Source of the DNA: Rhizobacter sp. SG703
GTDB lineage: Bacteria > Pseudomonadota > Gammaproteobacteria > Burkholderiales > Burkholderiaceae_C
Direction: 5' to 3'
NCBI RefSeq assembly: GCF_012275445.1
Contig: NZ_JAAZQK010000008.1
Location: forward strand, 62,001-126,000
DNA: 64,000 bases
In this document: positions 8,240 to 19,887 of the stretch, piece after piece
Numbering within the stretch: the first letter of the stretch is position 1
Layout of the letters: the number at the start of each line of letters is the position of its first letter
The notes under the pieces: generated by a model
What the model was told of the DNA's origin: nothing
The model's database searches: none
Seen by the model: only the letters and a program-made list of their open reading frames with translations
Translations under genes and position numbers: made by a program

Positions 8240-9055
8240 ATGAATGCCTTTCGCCAGTTGCTCGGCTCGTCCGGTGCGCACCCCCCGATCGGCACCTGGA
8301 TCTCGTCGGGCAGCCCGATCGTCGCCGAGGCGATGGGCTGTGCCGGCTTCGACTGGGGCGTGCTCGACATGGAGCATTCGCCGCTCGACCTGATGGACCT
8401 GGTGCACCTGCTGCAGGCGGTCTCGTCGACCAAGATGCTGCCGGTGGTGCGCGTGCCGTGGAACGATGCGGTGGTGGTCAAGCGCGTGCTCGATGCCGGT
8501 GCGGCGACGCTGCTGTTTCCGTTCGTGCAGGACGCTGACGAGGCGCGCCGCGCGATCGCCGCGACGCGCTACCCGCCCGACGGCCTGCGCGGCATGGCCG
8601 GCATCAACCGCGGTTCGCGCTTCGGCACCATCGCCAACCACGCGACCACCGCCAACCAGCACATCGGCGCGATCATCCAGCTCGAGACGCCGGCCGCCAT
8701 CGCGCGGCTCGAGGCGATCGCGGCGGTGCCGGGCGTCGACGCGATCTTCGTCGGCCCGGCCGACCTGTCGGCGACGATGGGCCATGTCGGCCAGCCGATG
8801 CACCCGGCGGTGCTCGACCTGATGTCGCAGGCGGTGCAGCGCTGCAAGGCGATCGGCAAGCCGGTCGGCACCGTCGGCGGCACGCCGGAGGTGGTCGCGC
8901 AGTACCGCGCCGCCGGCTTCGATTTCGTCGCGATCGCGTCCGACCTCGGGCTGATGATGCGCGGCGCGCAGGCCTCGCTGGCCGCACTGCGCACGCGCGA
9001 CACCGAGCATGTGCATACGCTCGCGAGCGGCACGCGCGCCGAGGCGGCGTACTAG
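8240..9055 (+). CDS. HpcH/HpaI-family aldolase
   Basis: This 271-residue class II pyruvate aldolase reversibly cleaves 2-keto-3-deoxy sugar acids or 4-hydroxy-2-oxo acids to pyruvate and an aldehyde. The TIM-barrel landmarks are present: FDWGVLDMEHSP, the metal-ligand glutamate in IQLETPAA, and the metal-ligand aspartate in FVGPADLSATMG. Length and motifs are those of HpaI/GarL/RhmA relatives. An AGGAGACC ribosome site precedes the ATG. The mutarotase and SMP-30 lactonase genes downstream suggest that the natural substrate is a 2-keto-3-deoxy sugar acid rather than an aromatic breakdown product; that is an inference from context. Confidence 0.88.
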   Translation: MNAFRQLLGSSGAHPPIGTWISSGSPIVAEAMGCAGFDWGVLDMEHSPLDLMDLVHLLQAVSSTKMLPVVRVPWNDAVVVKRVLDAGAATLLFPFVQDADEARRAIAATRYPPDGLRGMAGINRGSRFGTIANHATTANQHIGAIIQLETPAAIARLEAIAAVPGVDAIFVGPADLSATMGHVGQPMHPAVLDLMSQAVQRCKAIGKPVGTVGGTPEVVAQYRAAGFDFVAIASDLGLMMRGAQASLAALRTRDTEHVHTLASGTRAEAAY

Positions 9056-9219
9056 TGTCGACAGACCCTGAGCGATCCCCGGACGACCCCGCGGCCCGGG
9101 CCGCGCATCCCCAGAAAGAAGCGCCGGCCCCGGCCGGTTTCGTCGCGGTACCGGCGTAGCATTGTCGCCATCCCGGGCGCCATCGGGCGCCCTGTGTTCC
9201 ACCCTTGCCGGGAAGGCCA

Positions 9220-10080
9220 ATGACTGGATCGTCGAACAACAGCTTTGAATTGCACGCCGGCGCGCTGCGCCTGGCCGTCCGCCCCGACCTGGGCGGCACC
9301 ATCGCCGGTCTTTGGCATCGCGACCAACCCATCCTCAGGTCCACCGAACCGGGCGACCTGGCGTCCCCGCGCCTGGGCGGCAGCTACCCGATGGTGCCGT
9401 ACTCGAACCGCCTCGGCTACCGCCGCTTCCGCTGGAAGGGCAAGGACTACACCACCGCGCCGAACTTCGACGACAGCCCGCATTCGCTGCACGGCGTGGC
9501 CTGGCAGCGCGCCTGGGAGGTGCTGTCGACCAGCGCCACCGAACTGGTGCTGGTCTACACCCACGTGCCCGATGAACACTGGCCGTTCCCGTTCGACGTG
9601 AAGCAGTACTTCACGCTGACGCCGTCGCAATGCGGCGTGCAGCTGGTGCTGACCAACACGCACGATGCGCCGCAACCGGCCGGCGTCGGCTGGCACCCGT
9701 ACTTCCACCGCCGCGAGCGCAGCCGGCTGCACATCGACCTGTCCGACCGCTGGGATTCCGATGCCACGCAGCTGCCGGTGCGCAAGCACCCGCAACCGGG
9801 CATCGACGGCGACGTGTCGCACCTCGGCTTCGACAACTGCTTCGAAGGCTGGACCGGCCCGGCGCGCATCCGCGACGAGAAGTTCTCGATGCAGGTGACC
9901 TCGTCGCTGCCCTACCTGGTCGTCTACACGCCGGCCGAGAAGCCGTACTACTGCGTCGAGCCGGTCAGCCACGTCAGCAACGCGATCCACATGGCCGACC
10001 CGGCGGCGCACGGGCTGCGCACGCTGCAGCCGGGCGAGAGCCTGGAGGCGTGGATGAAGATCGACGTGTCGCCGGTCTGA
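9220..10080 (+). CDS. Aldose 1-epimerase (mutarotase) family protein
   Basis: This 286-residue protein belongs to the GalM-like family that interconverts alpha and beta anomers of free sugars. Visible signatures are MVPYSNRLGYRRFRW, HSLHGVAWQ with a catalytic-type histidine, GVGWHPYFHRR with the second histidine, and CVEPVSHVSNA with the catalytic-type glutamate. The ATG at 9220 is taken as the start, with GGGAAGG eight bases upstream. A TTG five codons earlier is also possible. The gene lies one base before the SMP-30 gene start, so the pair is co-translated; this fits a sugar oxidation pathway in which the lactonase acts after a sugar dehydrogenase. Confidence 0.9.
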   Translation: MTGSSNNSFELHAGALRLAVRPDLGGTIAGLWHRDQPILRSTEPGDLASPRLGGSYPMVPYSNRLGYRRFRWKGKDYTTAPNFDDSPHSLHGVAWQRAWEVLSTSATELVLVYTHVPDEHWPFPFDVKQYFTLTPSQCGVQLVLTNTHDAPQPAGVGWHPYFHRRERSRLHIDLSDRWDSDATQLPVRKHPQPGIDGDVSHLGFDNCFEGWTGPARIRDEKFSMQVTSSLPYLVVYTPAEKPYYCVEPVSHVSNAIHMADPAAHGLRTLQPGESLEAWMKIDVSPV

Positions 10081-10081
10081 G

Positions 10082-10993
10082 GTGCGCGACGTGATCGCTG
10101 CTGACGCGTTCCCGCCGCTGCCGGTGCCCGCCTCGGTGCTCGGCGAATCGCCGTTGTGGCACCCGGTCGAGCAGGTGCTCTACTGGTGCGACATCGCCGG
10201 CTTCGCGCTGAACCGGTTCGACCCGGCGAGCGGGCAGCATTCGCACTGGACCTTCGCGACCGAGGTCGCCAGCTGCGCCGCGATGCGCGACGGCGGCATG
10301 CTGCTGGCGATGCGCGACGGGCTGTGGCGCTTCGACACCCGCAGCGGCGAGCGCATGCCGCTCGCGACCGCGCCGTACGACCCCGCGCTCGAGCGCTTCA
10401 ACGACGGCAAGTGCGATCCGCAGGGCCGCTTCTGGGTCGGCACGATCTACGAGCCGCGCAAGCCGGCGCTGGCCGCGCTGTACTGCTTCGGCGGCGGCAC
10501 GCTGCAGCGCATCGCCGACGACGTGACGGTGTCGAACGGCCTTGCGTGGAGCCCCGACGGCCGCACGATGTACTGGAGCGACACCACCTCGCACACCGTC
10601 TTCGCGATGGACTTCGACGGCGCGAGCGGGCGGCCCGGTCCGCGCCGCGTCTTCGCGCGCTTCCCGTTGAAGCAGCCGGAGCAGGACCTCGCCACTTACG
10701 GCGGCCGGCCCGACGGCGCGGCGGTCGACAGCGAAGGCGCGTACTGGTCGGCAATGTTCGAAGGCCAGCGGCTGCTGCGCCTGTCGCCCACCGGCCAGAT
10801 ATTGAACGAGCTGAAGCTGCCGGTGCGCTGCGCGACGATGCCGTGCTTCGGCGGTCCCGACCTGAAGACGCTGTACGTGACGACCTCGCGCGAGAAGCGC
10901 CCGGCCGACGAGCTGGCGCAGCAGCCGCTGGCCGGCCGCGTGCTGGCGTTCCGGGTCGAGGTGCCCGGGCTGCCGGCCACGCTGTTCGGCTGA
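10082..10993 (+). CDS. SMP-30/gluconolactonase/LRE family lactonase
   Basis: This 303-residue six-bladed beta-propeller hydrolyses sugar lactones to aldonic acids. The divalent-metal ligands of the family are visible: the Glu of LGESPLWH near the N-terminus, the Asn of ERFNDGKCDPQGRFWVGT, the Asn of VSNGLAWSPDG, and the Asp of GRPDGAAVDSEGAYW. Translation probably starts at the GTG at 10082, one base after the mutarotase stop; a second GTG three codons later is possible. With the upstream mutarotase and HpcH-type aldolase it makes a plausible partial non-phosphorylative sugar catabolic set, but no dehydrogenase or dehydratase gene is present in the window. Confidence 0.9.
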   Translation: MRDVIAADAFPPLPVPASVLGESPLWHPVEQVLYWCDIAGFALNRFDPASGQHSHWTFATEVASCAAMRDGGMLLAMRDGLWRFDTRSGERMPLATAPYDPALERFNDGKCDPQGRFWVGTIYEPRKPALAALYCFGGGTLQRIADDVTVSNGLAWSPDGRTMYWSDTTSHTVFAMDFDGASGRPGPRRVFARFPLKQPEQDLATYGGRPDGAAVDSEGAYWSAMFEGQRLLRLSPTGQILNELKLPVRCATMPCFGGPDLKTLYVTTSREKRPADELAQQPLAGRVLAFRVEVPGLPATLFG

Positions 10994-11108
10994 CGAGGCG
11001 AGCCGCGCTGAACGGCGGCACGCGCGGCGGCGCGTGCACGAAGTCAAGCTCGAGCGAGAACCCCGGCGTCTGTGTCGGGGTGTGTCAGGGAGTGCGGGTC
11101 TTTGCCCA

Positions 11109-11114
11109 TATAAT
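11109..11114 (+). promoter_or_regulatory. Probable -10 box of the atp operon
   Basis: A perfect TATAAT lies 35 bases before the atpI ATG, in an otherwise GC-rich 156-base gap. No strong -35 hexamer is seen 16-18 bases upstream, where the sequence is CAGGGA-like, so the promoter may depend on the consensus -10. Confidence 0.6.
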
Positions 11115-11149
11115 CCCGAGGCTTTGCTGCTGACGACTGTCTTTTCGCC

Positions 11150-11623
11150 ATGACCGAACCCCTCGACCGTGGCGGAGCCTCAGAAGATGGCAACGACGAC
11201 CAGCCTTTCAAGACCCTGACGCGACAAGAAGCCCAGGCCTTGCGAGGACGAATTCCCCAGGTATCGCCCTGGAGGGTGGTGGCGGTGCAGGCGCTGGCGG
11301 GTTTGCTTTGCACGGCCATCGCGGTCGTCGTGACGCAACTGATGGGACAAGGTTCTGGAGCTGCCTGGTCGGCGTTGTACGGCGCGGCAGCCGTTGTTCT
11401 TCCGGCGGCATTGCTCGCCAGGGGAATGACACGAGGAACACGAAACGCGGTGGCTGCGGCCGTCGGCTTCATGTTCTGGGAAATGTTGAAGATTGCAGTT
11501 GCCATCGCGATGCTGGTGATTGCAGCAAAAGTTGTGCCCAACCTCAGTTGGCCGGTGCTGCTGGTCACGATGGTGGTGTGCATGAAGGTGAACTGGCTGG
11601 CGCTGCTGTGGCGCCGCCGCTGA
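11150..11623 (+). CDS. atpI: ATP synthase subunit I
   Basis: This 157-residue membrane protein has a hydrophilic N-terminus with [13 protein letters not shown] and four hydrophobic helices at about 42-62, 70-90, 100-122 and 128-148. It is the first gene of the ATP synthase operon. AtpI proteins are poorly conserved and are thought to help assemble the c-ring or supply magnesium. Identification rests on size, topology and position directly before atpB. Confidence 0.88.
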   Translation: MTEPLDRGGASEDGNDDQPFKTLTRQEAQALRGRIPQVSPWRVVAVQALAGLLCTAIAVVVTQLMGQGSGAAWSALYGAAAVVLPAALLARGMTRGTRNAVAAAVGFMFWEMLKIAVAIAMLVIAAKVVPNLSWPVLLVTMVVCMKVNWLALLWRRR

Positions 11624-11642
11624 TGGATACAGGGTTTCACGA

Positions 11643-12819
<1,177 letters not shown>

Positions 12820-12870
12820 GCCGCGCCGGACCACCGGAGCCCCTCTCTCTTTAGTTCCAGAGGCAACAAC

Positions 12871-13341
12871 GTGAGCATCAACGCTACGCTGATCGCGCAG
12901 TTGATCGTGTTCCTGATCCTGGTCGGGTTCACGATGAAATTCGTGTGGCCGCCCATCGTGAAGGCCCTCGACGAGCGTGCGCAGAAGATCGCCGACGGCC
13001 TGTCGGCCGCCGACAAGGCGAAAGCCGACCTGAGCGCCGCCAACCGCCGCGTCGAAGAGCAGCTGTCGGCCGCTCGCAACGAAACCGCGCAGCGCCTGGC
13101 CGATGCCGAGCGCCTGGCCCAGGCGATGGTCGAAGAGGCCAAGACCCGCGCCAGCGAAGAGGGCGCGAAGATCGTCGCCGCCGCCAAGGCCGAAGCCGCG
13201 CAGGAATCGGTGAAGGCCCGCGAGGCGCTGCGCGAGCAGGTCGCCGCACTGGCCGTCAAGGGCGCCGAGCAGATCCTCCGCAAGGAAGTCAACGCCGGCG
13301 TCCACGCCGACCTGTTGAACCGCCTGAAGACGGAACTCTGA
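12871..13341 (+). CDS. atpF: F1Fo ATP synthase subunit b
   Basis: This 156-residue peripheral-stalk subunit has one N-terminal membrane helix (residues 5-27, [20 protein letters not shown]). A long charged, Ala-rich helix follows, predicted to form the parallel coiled coil that reaches delta and F1. The start is GTG. The gene ends two bases before the ATG of atpH, so the two are co-translated. Length and composition are normal for the family. Confidence 0.97.
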   Translation: MSINATLIAQLIVFLILVGFTMKFVWPPIVKALDERAQKIADGLSAADKAKADLSAANRRVEEQLSAARNETAQRLADAERLAQAMVEEAKTRASEEGAKIVAAAKAEAAQESVKAREALREQVAALAVKGAEQILRKEVNAGVHADLLNRLKTEL

Positions 13342-13343
13342 CC

Positions 13344-13877
13344 ATGGCCGAGCTCGCTACCATCGCCCGCCCGTACGCGGAAGCCCTGTTCCAGGTTGCC
13401 GCCGCCGGCGACCTGAAGCAGGCCTCCGGGCAGCTCGACGCGATCGCGGCCGTCGCCGCGAACGCGCAGATGCGCCAGTACGCCGACAACCCGAAGGCGA
13501 CCGTCGAGCAGGTGTTCGACGTGATCACCTCGGTCGTCAAGTCGCCGCTGTCCGACGCCACGCGCAACCTGCTGCGCGCGATCATCGAGAACGGCCGCCT
13601 GGCCGCGCTGCCCGAAGTGGCGGTGCAGTTCCATGCGCTGGTAAGCGTTCGCTCGGGCGTGTCGGAAGCCACCGTCTACAGCGCGTTCCCGATCGATGCG
13701 GCGCAGCTGACGGCCGTGCTCGGCGCGCTCGAGAAGCGCTTCGGCCGCAAGCTGACGGCCAGCGTGCAGGTCGAGCCCGAACTGATCGGCGGCATCCGCG
13801 TGGTGGTCGGCGACGAGGTGCTCGACACCTCGGTCAAGGCCCGTCTCGAACAAATGAAGGTGGCGCTCACGGCGTGA
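13344..13877 (+). CDS. atpH: F1Fo ATP synthase subunit delta
   Basis: This 177-residue subunit joins the top of F1 to the b-subunit stalk. It opens with the family signature [15 protein letters not shown], has an N-terminal six-helix region and ends with [29 protein letters not shown], the conserved C-terminal motif. The ATG two bases after atpF is chosen; the frame is open further upstream inside atpF but without family character. Confidence 0.97.
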   Translation: MAELATIARPYAEALFQVAAAGDLKQASGQLDAIAAVAANAQMRQYADNPKATVEQVFDVITSVVKSPLSDATRNLLRAIIENGRLAALPEVAVQFHALVSVRSGVSEATVYSAFPIDAAQLTAVLGALEKRFGRKLTASVQVEPELIGGIRVVVGDEVLDTSVKARLEQMKVALTA

Positions 13878-13953
13878 CGACCCGCAAGGGTTGTCCGCCG
13901 CAGGCGACAGCATTCCAACCTGCAGGCCAGCGTGCCGCGGACCGGAGAAAGCA

Positions 13954-15492
13954 ATGCAACTGAATCCCGCAGAAATTTCCGAACTGATCAAGTCCCGCAT
14001 CGAGGGCCTGGCCGGTTCGACCGACATTCGCAACCAGGGCACCGTGGTGTCGGTGACCGACGGCATCTGCCGCATCCACGGCCTGTCGGACGTGATGCAG
14101 GGCGAAATGCTGGAGTTCCCCGGCAACACCTTCGGCCTGGCGCTGAACCTCGAGCGCGACTCCGTCGGCGCGGTGATTCTGGGCGAGTACGAGCACATCT
14201 CCGAAGGCGACACGGTCAAGTGCACCGGCCGCATCCTCGAAGTGCCGGTCGGCCCCGAGCTGATCGGCCGCGTCGTCAACGCGCTGGGCCAGCCGATCGA
14301 CGGCAAGGGTCCGGTCAACGCCAAGCTGTCGGCGCCTATCGAGAAGATCGCCCCGGGCGTGATCGCCCGCAAGTCGGTCGACCAGCCGATGCAGACCGGC
14401 CTGAAGTCCATCGACTCGATGGTGCCGGTCGGCCGTGGCCAGCGCGAACTGATCATCGGCGACCGCCAGACCGGCAAGACCGCCGTCGCGATCGACGCGA
14501 TCATCAACCAGAAGGGTCAGAACATGACCTGCATCTACGTTGCGATCGGCCAGAAGGCGTCGTCGATCAAGAACGTGGTGCGCTCGCTCGAAGCCCACGG
14601 CGCGATGGACTACACCATCGTCGTCGCCGCGTCGGCTGCCGAATCGGCCGCGATGCAGTACGTGTCCGCCTACTCCGGCTGCACGATGGGCGAGTACTTC
14701 CGCGACCGCGGGCAAGACGCGCTGATCGTCTATGACGACCTGTCGAAGCAGGCCGTGGCCTACCGCCAGGTCTCGCTGCTGCTGCGCCGCCCGCCGGGCC
14801 GCGAAGCCTACCCCGGCGACGTGTTCTACCTGCACAGCCGCCTGCTGGAGCGCGCCGCGCGCGTGAACGCCGACTACGTCGAAGCCTTCACGAAGGGTGA
14901 AGTCAAGGGCAAGACCGGCTCGCTGACCGCGCTGCCGATCATCGAGACGCAGGCCGGCGACGTGTCCGCGTTCGTGCCGACCAACGTGATCTCGATCACC
15001 GACGGCCAGATCTTCCTGGAAACCTCGCTGTTCAACGCCGGCATCCGCCCCGCGATCAACGCCGGCATCTCGGTGTCGCGCGTCGGCTCGTCGGCGCAGA
15101 CCAAGATCATCAAGGGCCAGTCCGGCGGCATCCGTACCGACCTGGCGCAGTACCGCGAACTGGCGGCCTTCGCGCAGTTCGCCTCCGACCTCGATGACGC
15201 GACCCGCAAGCAGCTCGACCGCGGCGCCCGCGTGACCGAACTGCTGAAGCAGGCGCAGTACTCGCCGCTGTCGATCAGCCTGATGGGCGCGACGCTGTTC
15301 GCGGTCAACAAGGGTTTCATGGACGACGTCGAGGTCAAGAAGATCCTGGCCTTCGAAGCCGGCCTGCACCAGTTCCTGAAGACCAGCCACGCCGGGCTGC
15401 TGAAGGGCATCGAGGACTCGAAGGCGCTGAGCAAGGAAGCCGAGCCGGAGCTGTCTGCCGCGATTGCCGCGTTCAAGAAGAGCTTCGCCTGA
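13954..15492 (+). CDS. atpA: F1Fo ATP synthase subunit alpha
   Basis: This 512-residue non-catalytic nucleotide-binding subunit of F1 contains the N-terminal beta-barrel, the P-loop GDRQTGKT at about 169-176, the alpha-specific segment [13 protein letters not shown], and the C-terminal helical domain. The ATG preceded by CGGAGAAAGCA gives the usual [13 protein letters not shown] start; an earlier in-frame start would add 21 residues without family match. Confidence 0.98.
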   Translation: MQLNPAEISELIKSRIEGLAGSTDIRNQGTVVSVTDGICRIHGLSDVMQGEMLEFPGNTFGLALNLERDSVGAVILGEYEHISEGDTVKCTGRILEVPVGPELIGRVVNALGQPIDGKGPVNAKLSAPIEKIAPGVIARKSVDQPMQTGLKSIDSMVPVGRGQRELIIGDRQTGKTAVAIDAIINQKGQNMTCIYVAIGQKASSIKNVVRSLEAHGAMDYTIVVAASAAESAAMQYVSAYSGCTMGEYFRDRGQDALIVYDDLSKQAVAYRQVSLLLRRPPGREAYPGDVFYLHSRLLERAARVNADYVEAFTKGEVKGKTGSLTALPIIETQAGDVSAFVPTNVISITDGQIFLETSLFNAGIRPAINAGISVSRVGSSAQTKIIKGQSGGIRTDLAQYRELAAFAQFASDLDDATRKQLDRGARVTELLKQAQYSPLSISLMGATLFAVNKGFMDDVEVKKILAFEAGLHQFLKTSHAGLLKGIEDSKALSKEAEPELSAAIAAFKKSFA

Positions 15493-15541
15493 AGAACCCC
15501 TGTCGCCCCCGGGTGACACGCAAAACCAAAGGAGTTCGCTG

Positions 15542-16411
15542 ATGGCAGCAGGCAAGGAAATACGCGGCAAGATCAAATCGGTGGAGAACACCAAGAAGAT
15601 CACCAAGGCCATGGAGATGGTTGCCGCCTCCAAGATGCGCAAGGCGCAGGACCGCATGCGCCATGCGCGTCCGTACGCCGAGAAGATCCGCAACCTGGCG
15701 GCCAACCTGTCGACGGCCACGCCCGAGTACAAGCACCCGTTCATGGTCGCCAACGAAGGTGCCAAGACGGTCGGCTTCATCGTCGTGACCACCGACAAGG
15801 GCCTGTGCGGCGGCCTGAACACCAACGTGCTGCGCGCCGTCACCGGCAAGCTGCGCGAGCTGGAAACGCAGGGCCTGGGTGCCGAGGCGGTGGCCATCGG
15901 CAACAAGGGCCTGGGCTTCCTGAACCGCGTCGGCGCAAAGGTGGTGTCGCAGGCCACGCAGCTGGGCGACAAGCCGCATCTCGACAAGCTGATCGGCCCG
16001 GTGAAGGTGCTGTTCGACGCGTATGCCGAGGGCAAGCTGAAGCAGGTGTTCCTGTGCTACACGCGTTTCATCAACACGATGAAGCAGGAACCGGTGGTGC
16101 TGCAGCTGCTGCCGCTCGCGGCCGACAGCCTGGTGGTCGACAAGGGCACGCACGGCTGGGACTACCTGTACGAGCCCGACGCGCCGACGGTGATCAACGA
16201 GCTGCTGGTCCGCTACACCGAAGCGCTGGTCTACCAGGCGGTGGCCGAGAACATGGCGTCCGAGCAGTCGGCGCGCATGGTGGCGATGAAGTCGGCGACC
16301 GACAACGCCGGCAGCGTCATCGGCGAGCTGAAGCTGGTCTACAACAAGACCCGCCAGGCGGCGATCACCAAAGAACTGTCCGAGATCGTTGCCGGTGCGG
16401 CGGCGGTCTGA
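15542..16411 (+). CDS. atpG: F1Fo ATP synthase subunit gamma
   Basis: This 289-residue rotor-shaft subunit opens with [32 protein letters not shown], here split as the N-terminal coiled-coil helix. It has the central Rossmann-like region with [13 protein letters not shown] and the C-terminal helix ending [19 protein letters not shown]. An AAAGGAG ribosome site precedes the ATG. Gene order is standard between atpA and atpD. Confidence 0.98.
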   Translation: MAAGKEIRGKIKSVENTKKITKAMEMVAASKMRKAQDRMRHARPYAEKIRNLAANLSTATPEYKHPFMVANEGAKTVGFIVVTTDKGLCGGLNTNVLRAVTGKLRELETQGLGAEAVAIGNKGLGFLNRVGAKVVSQATQLGDKPHLDKLIGPVKVLFDAYAEGKLKQVFLCYTRFINTMKQEPVVLQLLPLAADSLVVDKGTHGWDYLYEPDAPTVINELLVRYTEALVYQAVAENMASEQSARMVAMKSATDNAGSVIGELKLVYNKTRQAAITKELSEIVAGAAAV

Positions 16412-16425
16412 CCCAGAAGATTTGA

Positions 16426-17853
<1,428 letters not shown>

Positions 17854-17861
17854 TCCCCCCC

Positions 17862-17915
17862 GAGGCGCTTCGCGCCTCCCCCCAGGGGGCGCCTCCAGTG
17901 GCCCGGCGAAGCCGG
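17862..17915. repeat. REP-like paired hairpins between atpD and atpC
   Basis: Two imperfectly spaced hairpins with GC stems and three-base loops are visible: GAGGCGC-TTC-GCGCCTC at 17862-17878 and CCGGC-GAA-GCCGG about 20 bases later, with a C-run/G-run between them. A related GTGGCCCGGCG block preceded by a C-run/G-run hairpin recurs near 53555-53582. This looks like a dispersed REP-type element placed inside the atp operon, where it could stabilise the upstream mRNA. Confidence 0.55.
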
Positions 17916-17966
17916 TTCCACGGAGGCAGCTGGGTCACGGGACCAAACTGAATCAAAGGAAATCGC

Positions 17967-18383
17967 ATGGCGACTTTGCATGTCGACGTTGTCTCTGCCG
18001 AGGAAGCCATCTTCTCCGGCGAAGCGAAGTTCGTGGCGCTGCCGGGTGAGAACGGCGAGCTGGGCATCCTGCCCCGCCACACGCCGCTGATCACCCGCAT
18101 CCGGCCGGGCGCGGTGCGCATCCAGCGCGCCGACACCGGCGAGGAAGAGTTCGTGTTCGTGGCCGGCGGCATCCTCGAAGTGCAGCCGGGCACGGTCACC
18201 GTGCTGGCCGACACGGCGATCCGCGGCAAGGACCTGGACGAGGCCAAGGCCGCCGAAGCGAAGAAGATCGCCGAAGAGGCTGTCAAGAACGCGAAGAGCG
18301 ACCTCGACCTGGCCAAGGCGCAGAACGAGCTGGTGGCGCTGGCCGCGCAAATCGCTGCGCTGCGCAAGTACCGCAAAAAGTAA
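17967..18383 (+). CDS. atpC: F1Fo ATP synthase subunit epsilon
   Basis: This 138-residue subunit has an N-terminal beta-sandwich ([37 protein letters not shown] in outline) and a C-terminal helical hairpin rich in Ala, Glu and Lys that can inhibit ATP hydrolysis. An AAAGGAAATCGC ribosome site precedes the ATG. Unlike its neighbours it is separated from the previous gene by 113 bases that hold the REP-like hairpins. Confidence 0.97.
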   Translation: MATLHVDVVSAEEAIFSGEAKFVALPGENGELGILPRHTPLITRIRPGAVRIQRADTGEEEFVFVAGGILEVQPGTVTVLADTAIRGKDLDEAKAAEAKKIAEEAVKNAKSDLDLAKAQNELVALAAQIAALRKYRKK

Positions 18384-18403
18384 GCCGCTGCGGCTTCACG
18401 ACC

Positions 18404-18438
18404 AACCCGCCCGGCGCGAGCCCGGCGGGTTTCGTTTT
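18404..18438 (+). terminator. Rho-independent terminator of the atp operon
   Basis: AACCCGCC pairs with GGCGGGTT, with GC-rich sequence between the arms, followed by TTCGTTTT. It begins 21 bases after the atpC stop codon and lies between atpC and the convergent DUF3617 gene, so it may serve both. Confidence 0.8.
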
Positions 18439-18449
18439 GGCGCCGTGCC

Positions 18450-19010
18450 CTAGGGCTTGCCGGACGCGGCAGGTGCAGTCATCGGCTGCACCGTGCCGCA
18501 ATCGCTGCCCAGCCACCGGGCCGTCATCGTCATCTGCGACGTGCGCGCCTGCCCCTTCATCGTCATCGTCGTCGAGGTCTTCACCGCGTAGCTCTCGGGG
18601 CTGGTGAAGGTGACCTCGCCGTCGGTCTCCGACGGCATCGGCTCGGTGCAGCTCGAATGCCACTTCCAGACGCTGCCGCTGCGCGAGCCGACGTCGGTCT
18701 TGCAGCGCGTCTGCGCCTCCTGCCAGCGGCCCTGGTCCAGCGATTCCTTCGTGTGGCAGATCTTCAGGCCGCCGCTCGGGCCGCCGCGCGCCTTCATCGC
18801 CGCCTCCATGCGGGCCCGCGCTTCGGGCGGCATGTCCTTCAGGCGCTGCGCCATGTCGGGCATCGGCTGGCCGTTGACGAGCCGCTCGCTCTTCACCTCC
18901 CACAGTCCCGGCTTGATCGGTGGCGCGTTCTGGGCCTGCGCCTGCGCCTGCGCGGCCATGGCGACGCACGACAACAGCAGGCCCGGTGACGCAAGGCGGA
19001 AGCGGCGCAT
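18450..19010 (-). CDS. DUF3617 family secreted protein
   Basis: This 186-residue protein has a signal peptide (RRFRLASPGLLLSCVAMAAQAQA) and the DUF3617 features: an opening IKPGLWEVKSE, a cysteine in KICHTKESLDQGRW, a later Cys (TRCK), a Cys in HSSCTEP, and a beta-rich tail with TMTMKGQARTSQMTMTARWLGSDC. The family is periplasmic and of unknown function. A GGAGACC ribosome site stands before the ATG. It converges on atpC across the terminator. Confidence 0.85.
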   Translation of the reverse strand: MRRFRLASPGLLLSCVAMAAQAQAQAQNAPPIKPGLWEVKSERLVNGQPMPDMAQRLKDMPPEARARMEAAMKARGGPSGGLKICHTKESLDQGRWQEAQTRCKTDVGSRSGSVWKWHSSCTEPMPSETDGEVTFTSPESYAVKTSTTMTMKGQARTSQMTMTARWLGSDCGTVQPMTAPAASGKP

Positions 19011-19086
19011 GGCGGTCTCCTGACGGATGGGTGGGCCGATGATGGCACGCGGCGGACCCGCCACCAAGCGGACCGATACTGCAGCG

Positions 19087-19887
19087 ATGTCGCTGATCGA
19101 TGAAGCCCTGCGTGCCGGCCACGCCCCCGTGCCGCGCAGTCCCACCGCATTGCAACGCGTGCTGGTCGCCGGTGGCGGCGGCCCGCTCGGCTCGGCCTTG
19201 CTCGAAAGCCTGCTGTCGGTGCGGGCCTTCGCGCCGGTCAGCGTGCTCGTCACGCAGCCGACGCGCGCCGCGTTGCATGGCCTGCACGCGCTGCTGTGGC
19301 CTGCCGGCGCCGCGCTGCCGCCGGGCGACGAGCGGGTCGGCGTGATCGTGTTCGACCGCGAGCGCCATGCCAACGGCCGCGAACTGGCGTTCTACCGGCC
19401 CGAACCGGCCGATCTGCCGGCCATCGCGGCGCAATGGCAGGCGCGCGGCGTGCGCCACCTGCTGGTGGTGATGCCGCACACGACGGCGAGCCTGCCCGAT
19501 GCGCTGAAGCGCGGGCTGGCCAACCTCGACGAGCACGCTGTCGCGGCGCTCGGCTTCGAGCACCTGGTTTTCGTGCGCACCGCCCAGGCGGGCGCGCACG
19601 AACGCGTCAGCCACCCGGCGCAGCGCCTGGCGCACTGGATGCTGTCGCAGCTGCAGATGATGGTGCCGCAGCGAGACCGCCCGGTGCGTGCGCAGAAGGT
19701 CGCGCAGTTCGCCGCGCAGCTGGCGGCGCGGCTTGCGCACAGCCCGCCCGGCACGCGCGTGGTGCCGCCGGAGACGGTGTGGGAGGCCGCGCAGGTCGAC
19801 GACATCGCCAGCCTCGCGCAGCGCTGGCTCAACGGGCCAGCGCCAGTGCCAGCGCCTGCTGGATCGGAGCCGCCGGCGCAGCCGTAG
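19087..19887 (+). CDS. Rossmann-fold NAD(P)-binding-like protein of unknown function
   Basis: About 266 residues. The N-terminus has a dinucleotide-binding glycine-rich loop, RVLVAGGGGPLGSALLESLL, and a following strand SVLVTQP, as in atypical short-chain dehydrogenases or NAD-dependent epimerases. Later parts (HLLVVMPHTTASLPDALKRGL and HLVFVRTAQAG) fit further strands, but no YxxxK catalytic motif is visible, so enzymatic activity is doubtful. The ATG at 19087 is chosen; an earlier in-frame ATG at 19027 would add 20 residues of low quality. Its 3' end overlaps the convergent transglycosylase gene by 59 bases. Confidence 0.6.
   Translation: MSLIDEALRAGHAPVPRSPTALQRVLVAGGGGPLGSALLESLLSVRAFAPVSVLVTQPTRAALHGLHALLWPAGAALPPGDERVGVIVFDRERHANGRELAFYRPEPADLPAIAAQWQARGVRHLLVVMPHTTASLPDALKRGLANLDEHAVAALGFEHLVFVRTAQAGAHERVSHPAQRLAHWMLSQLQMMVPQRDRPVRAQKVAQFAAQLAARLAHSPPGTRVVPPETVWEAAQVDDIASLAQRWLNGPAPVPAPAGSEPPAQP

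Noticed and set aside
11047-11100. Terminator before the atp operon
   Set aside because: A weak CCCC/GGGG pairing is visible but no T-tract follows in either direction.
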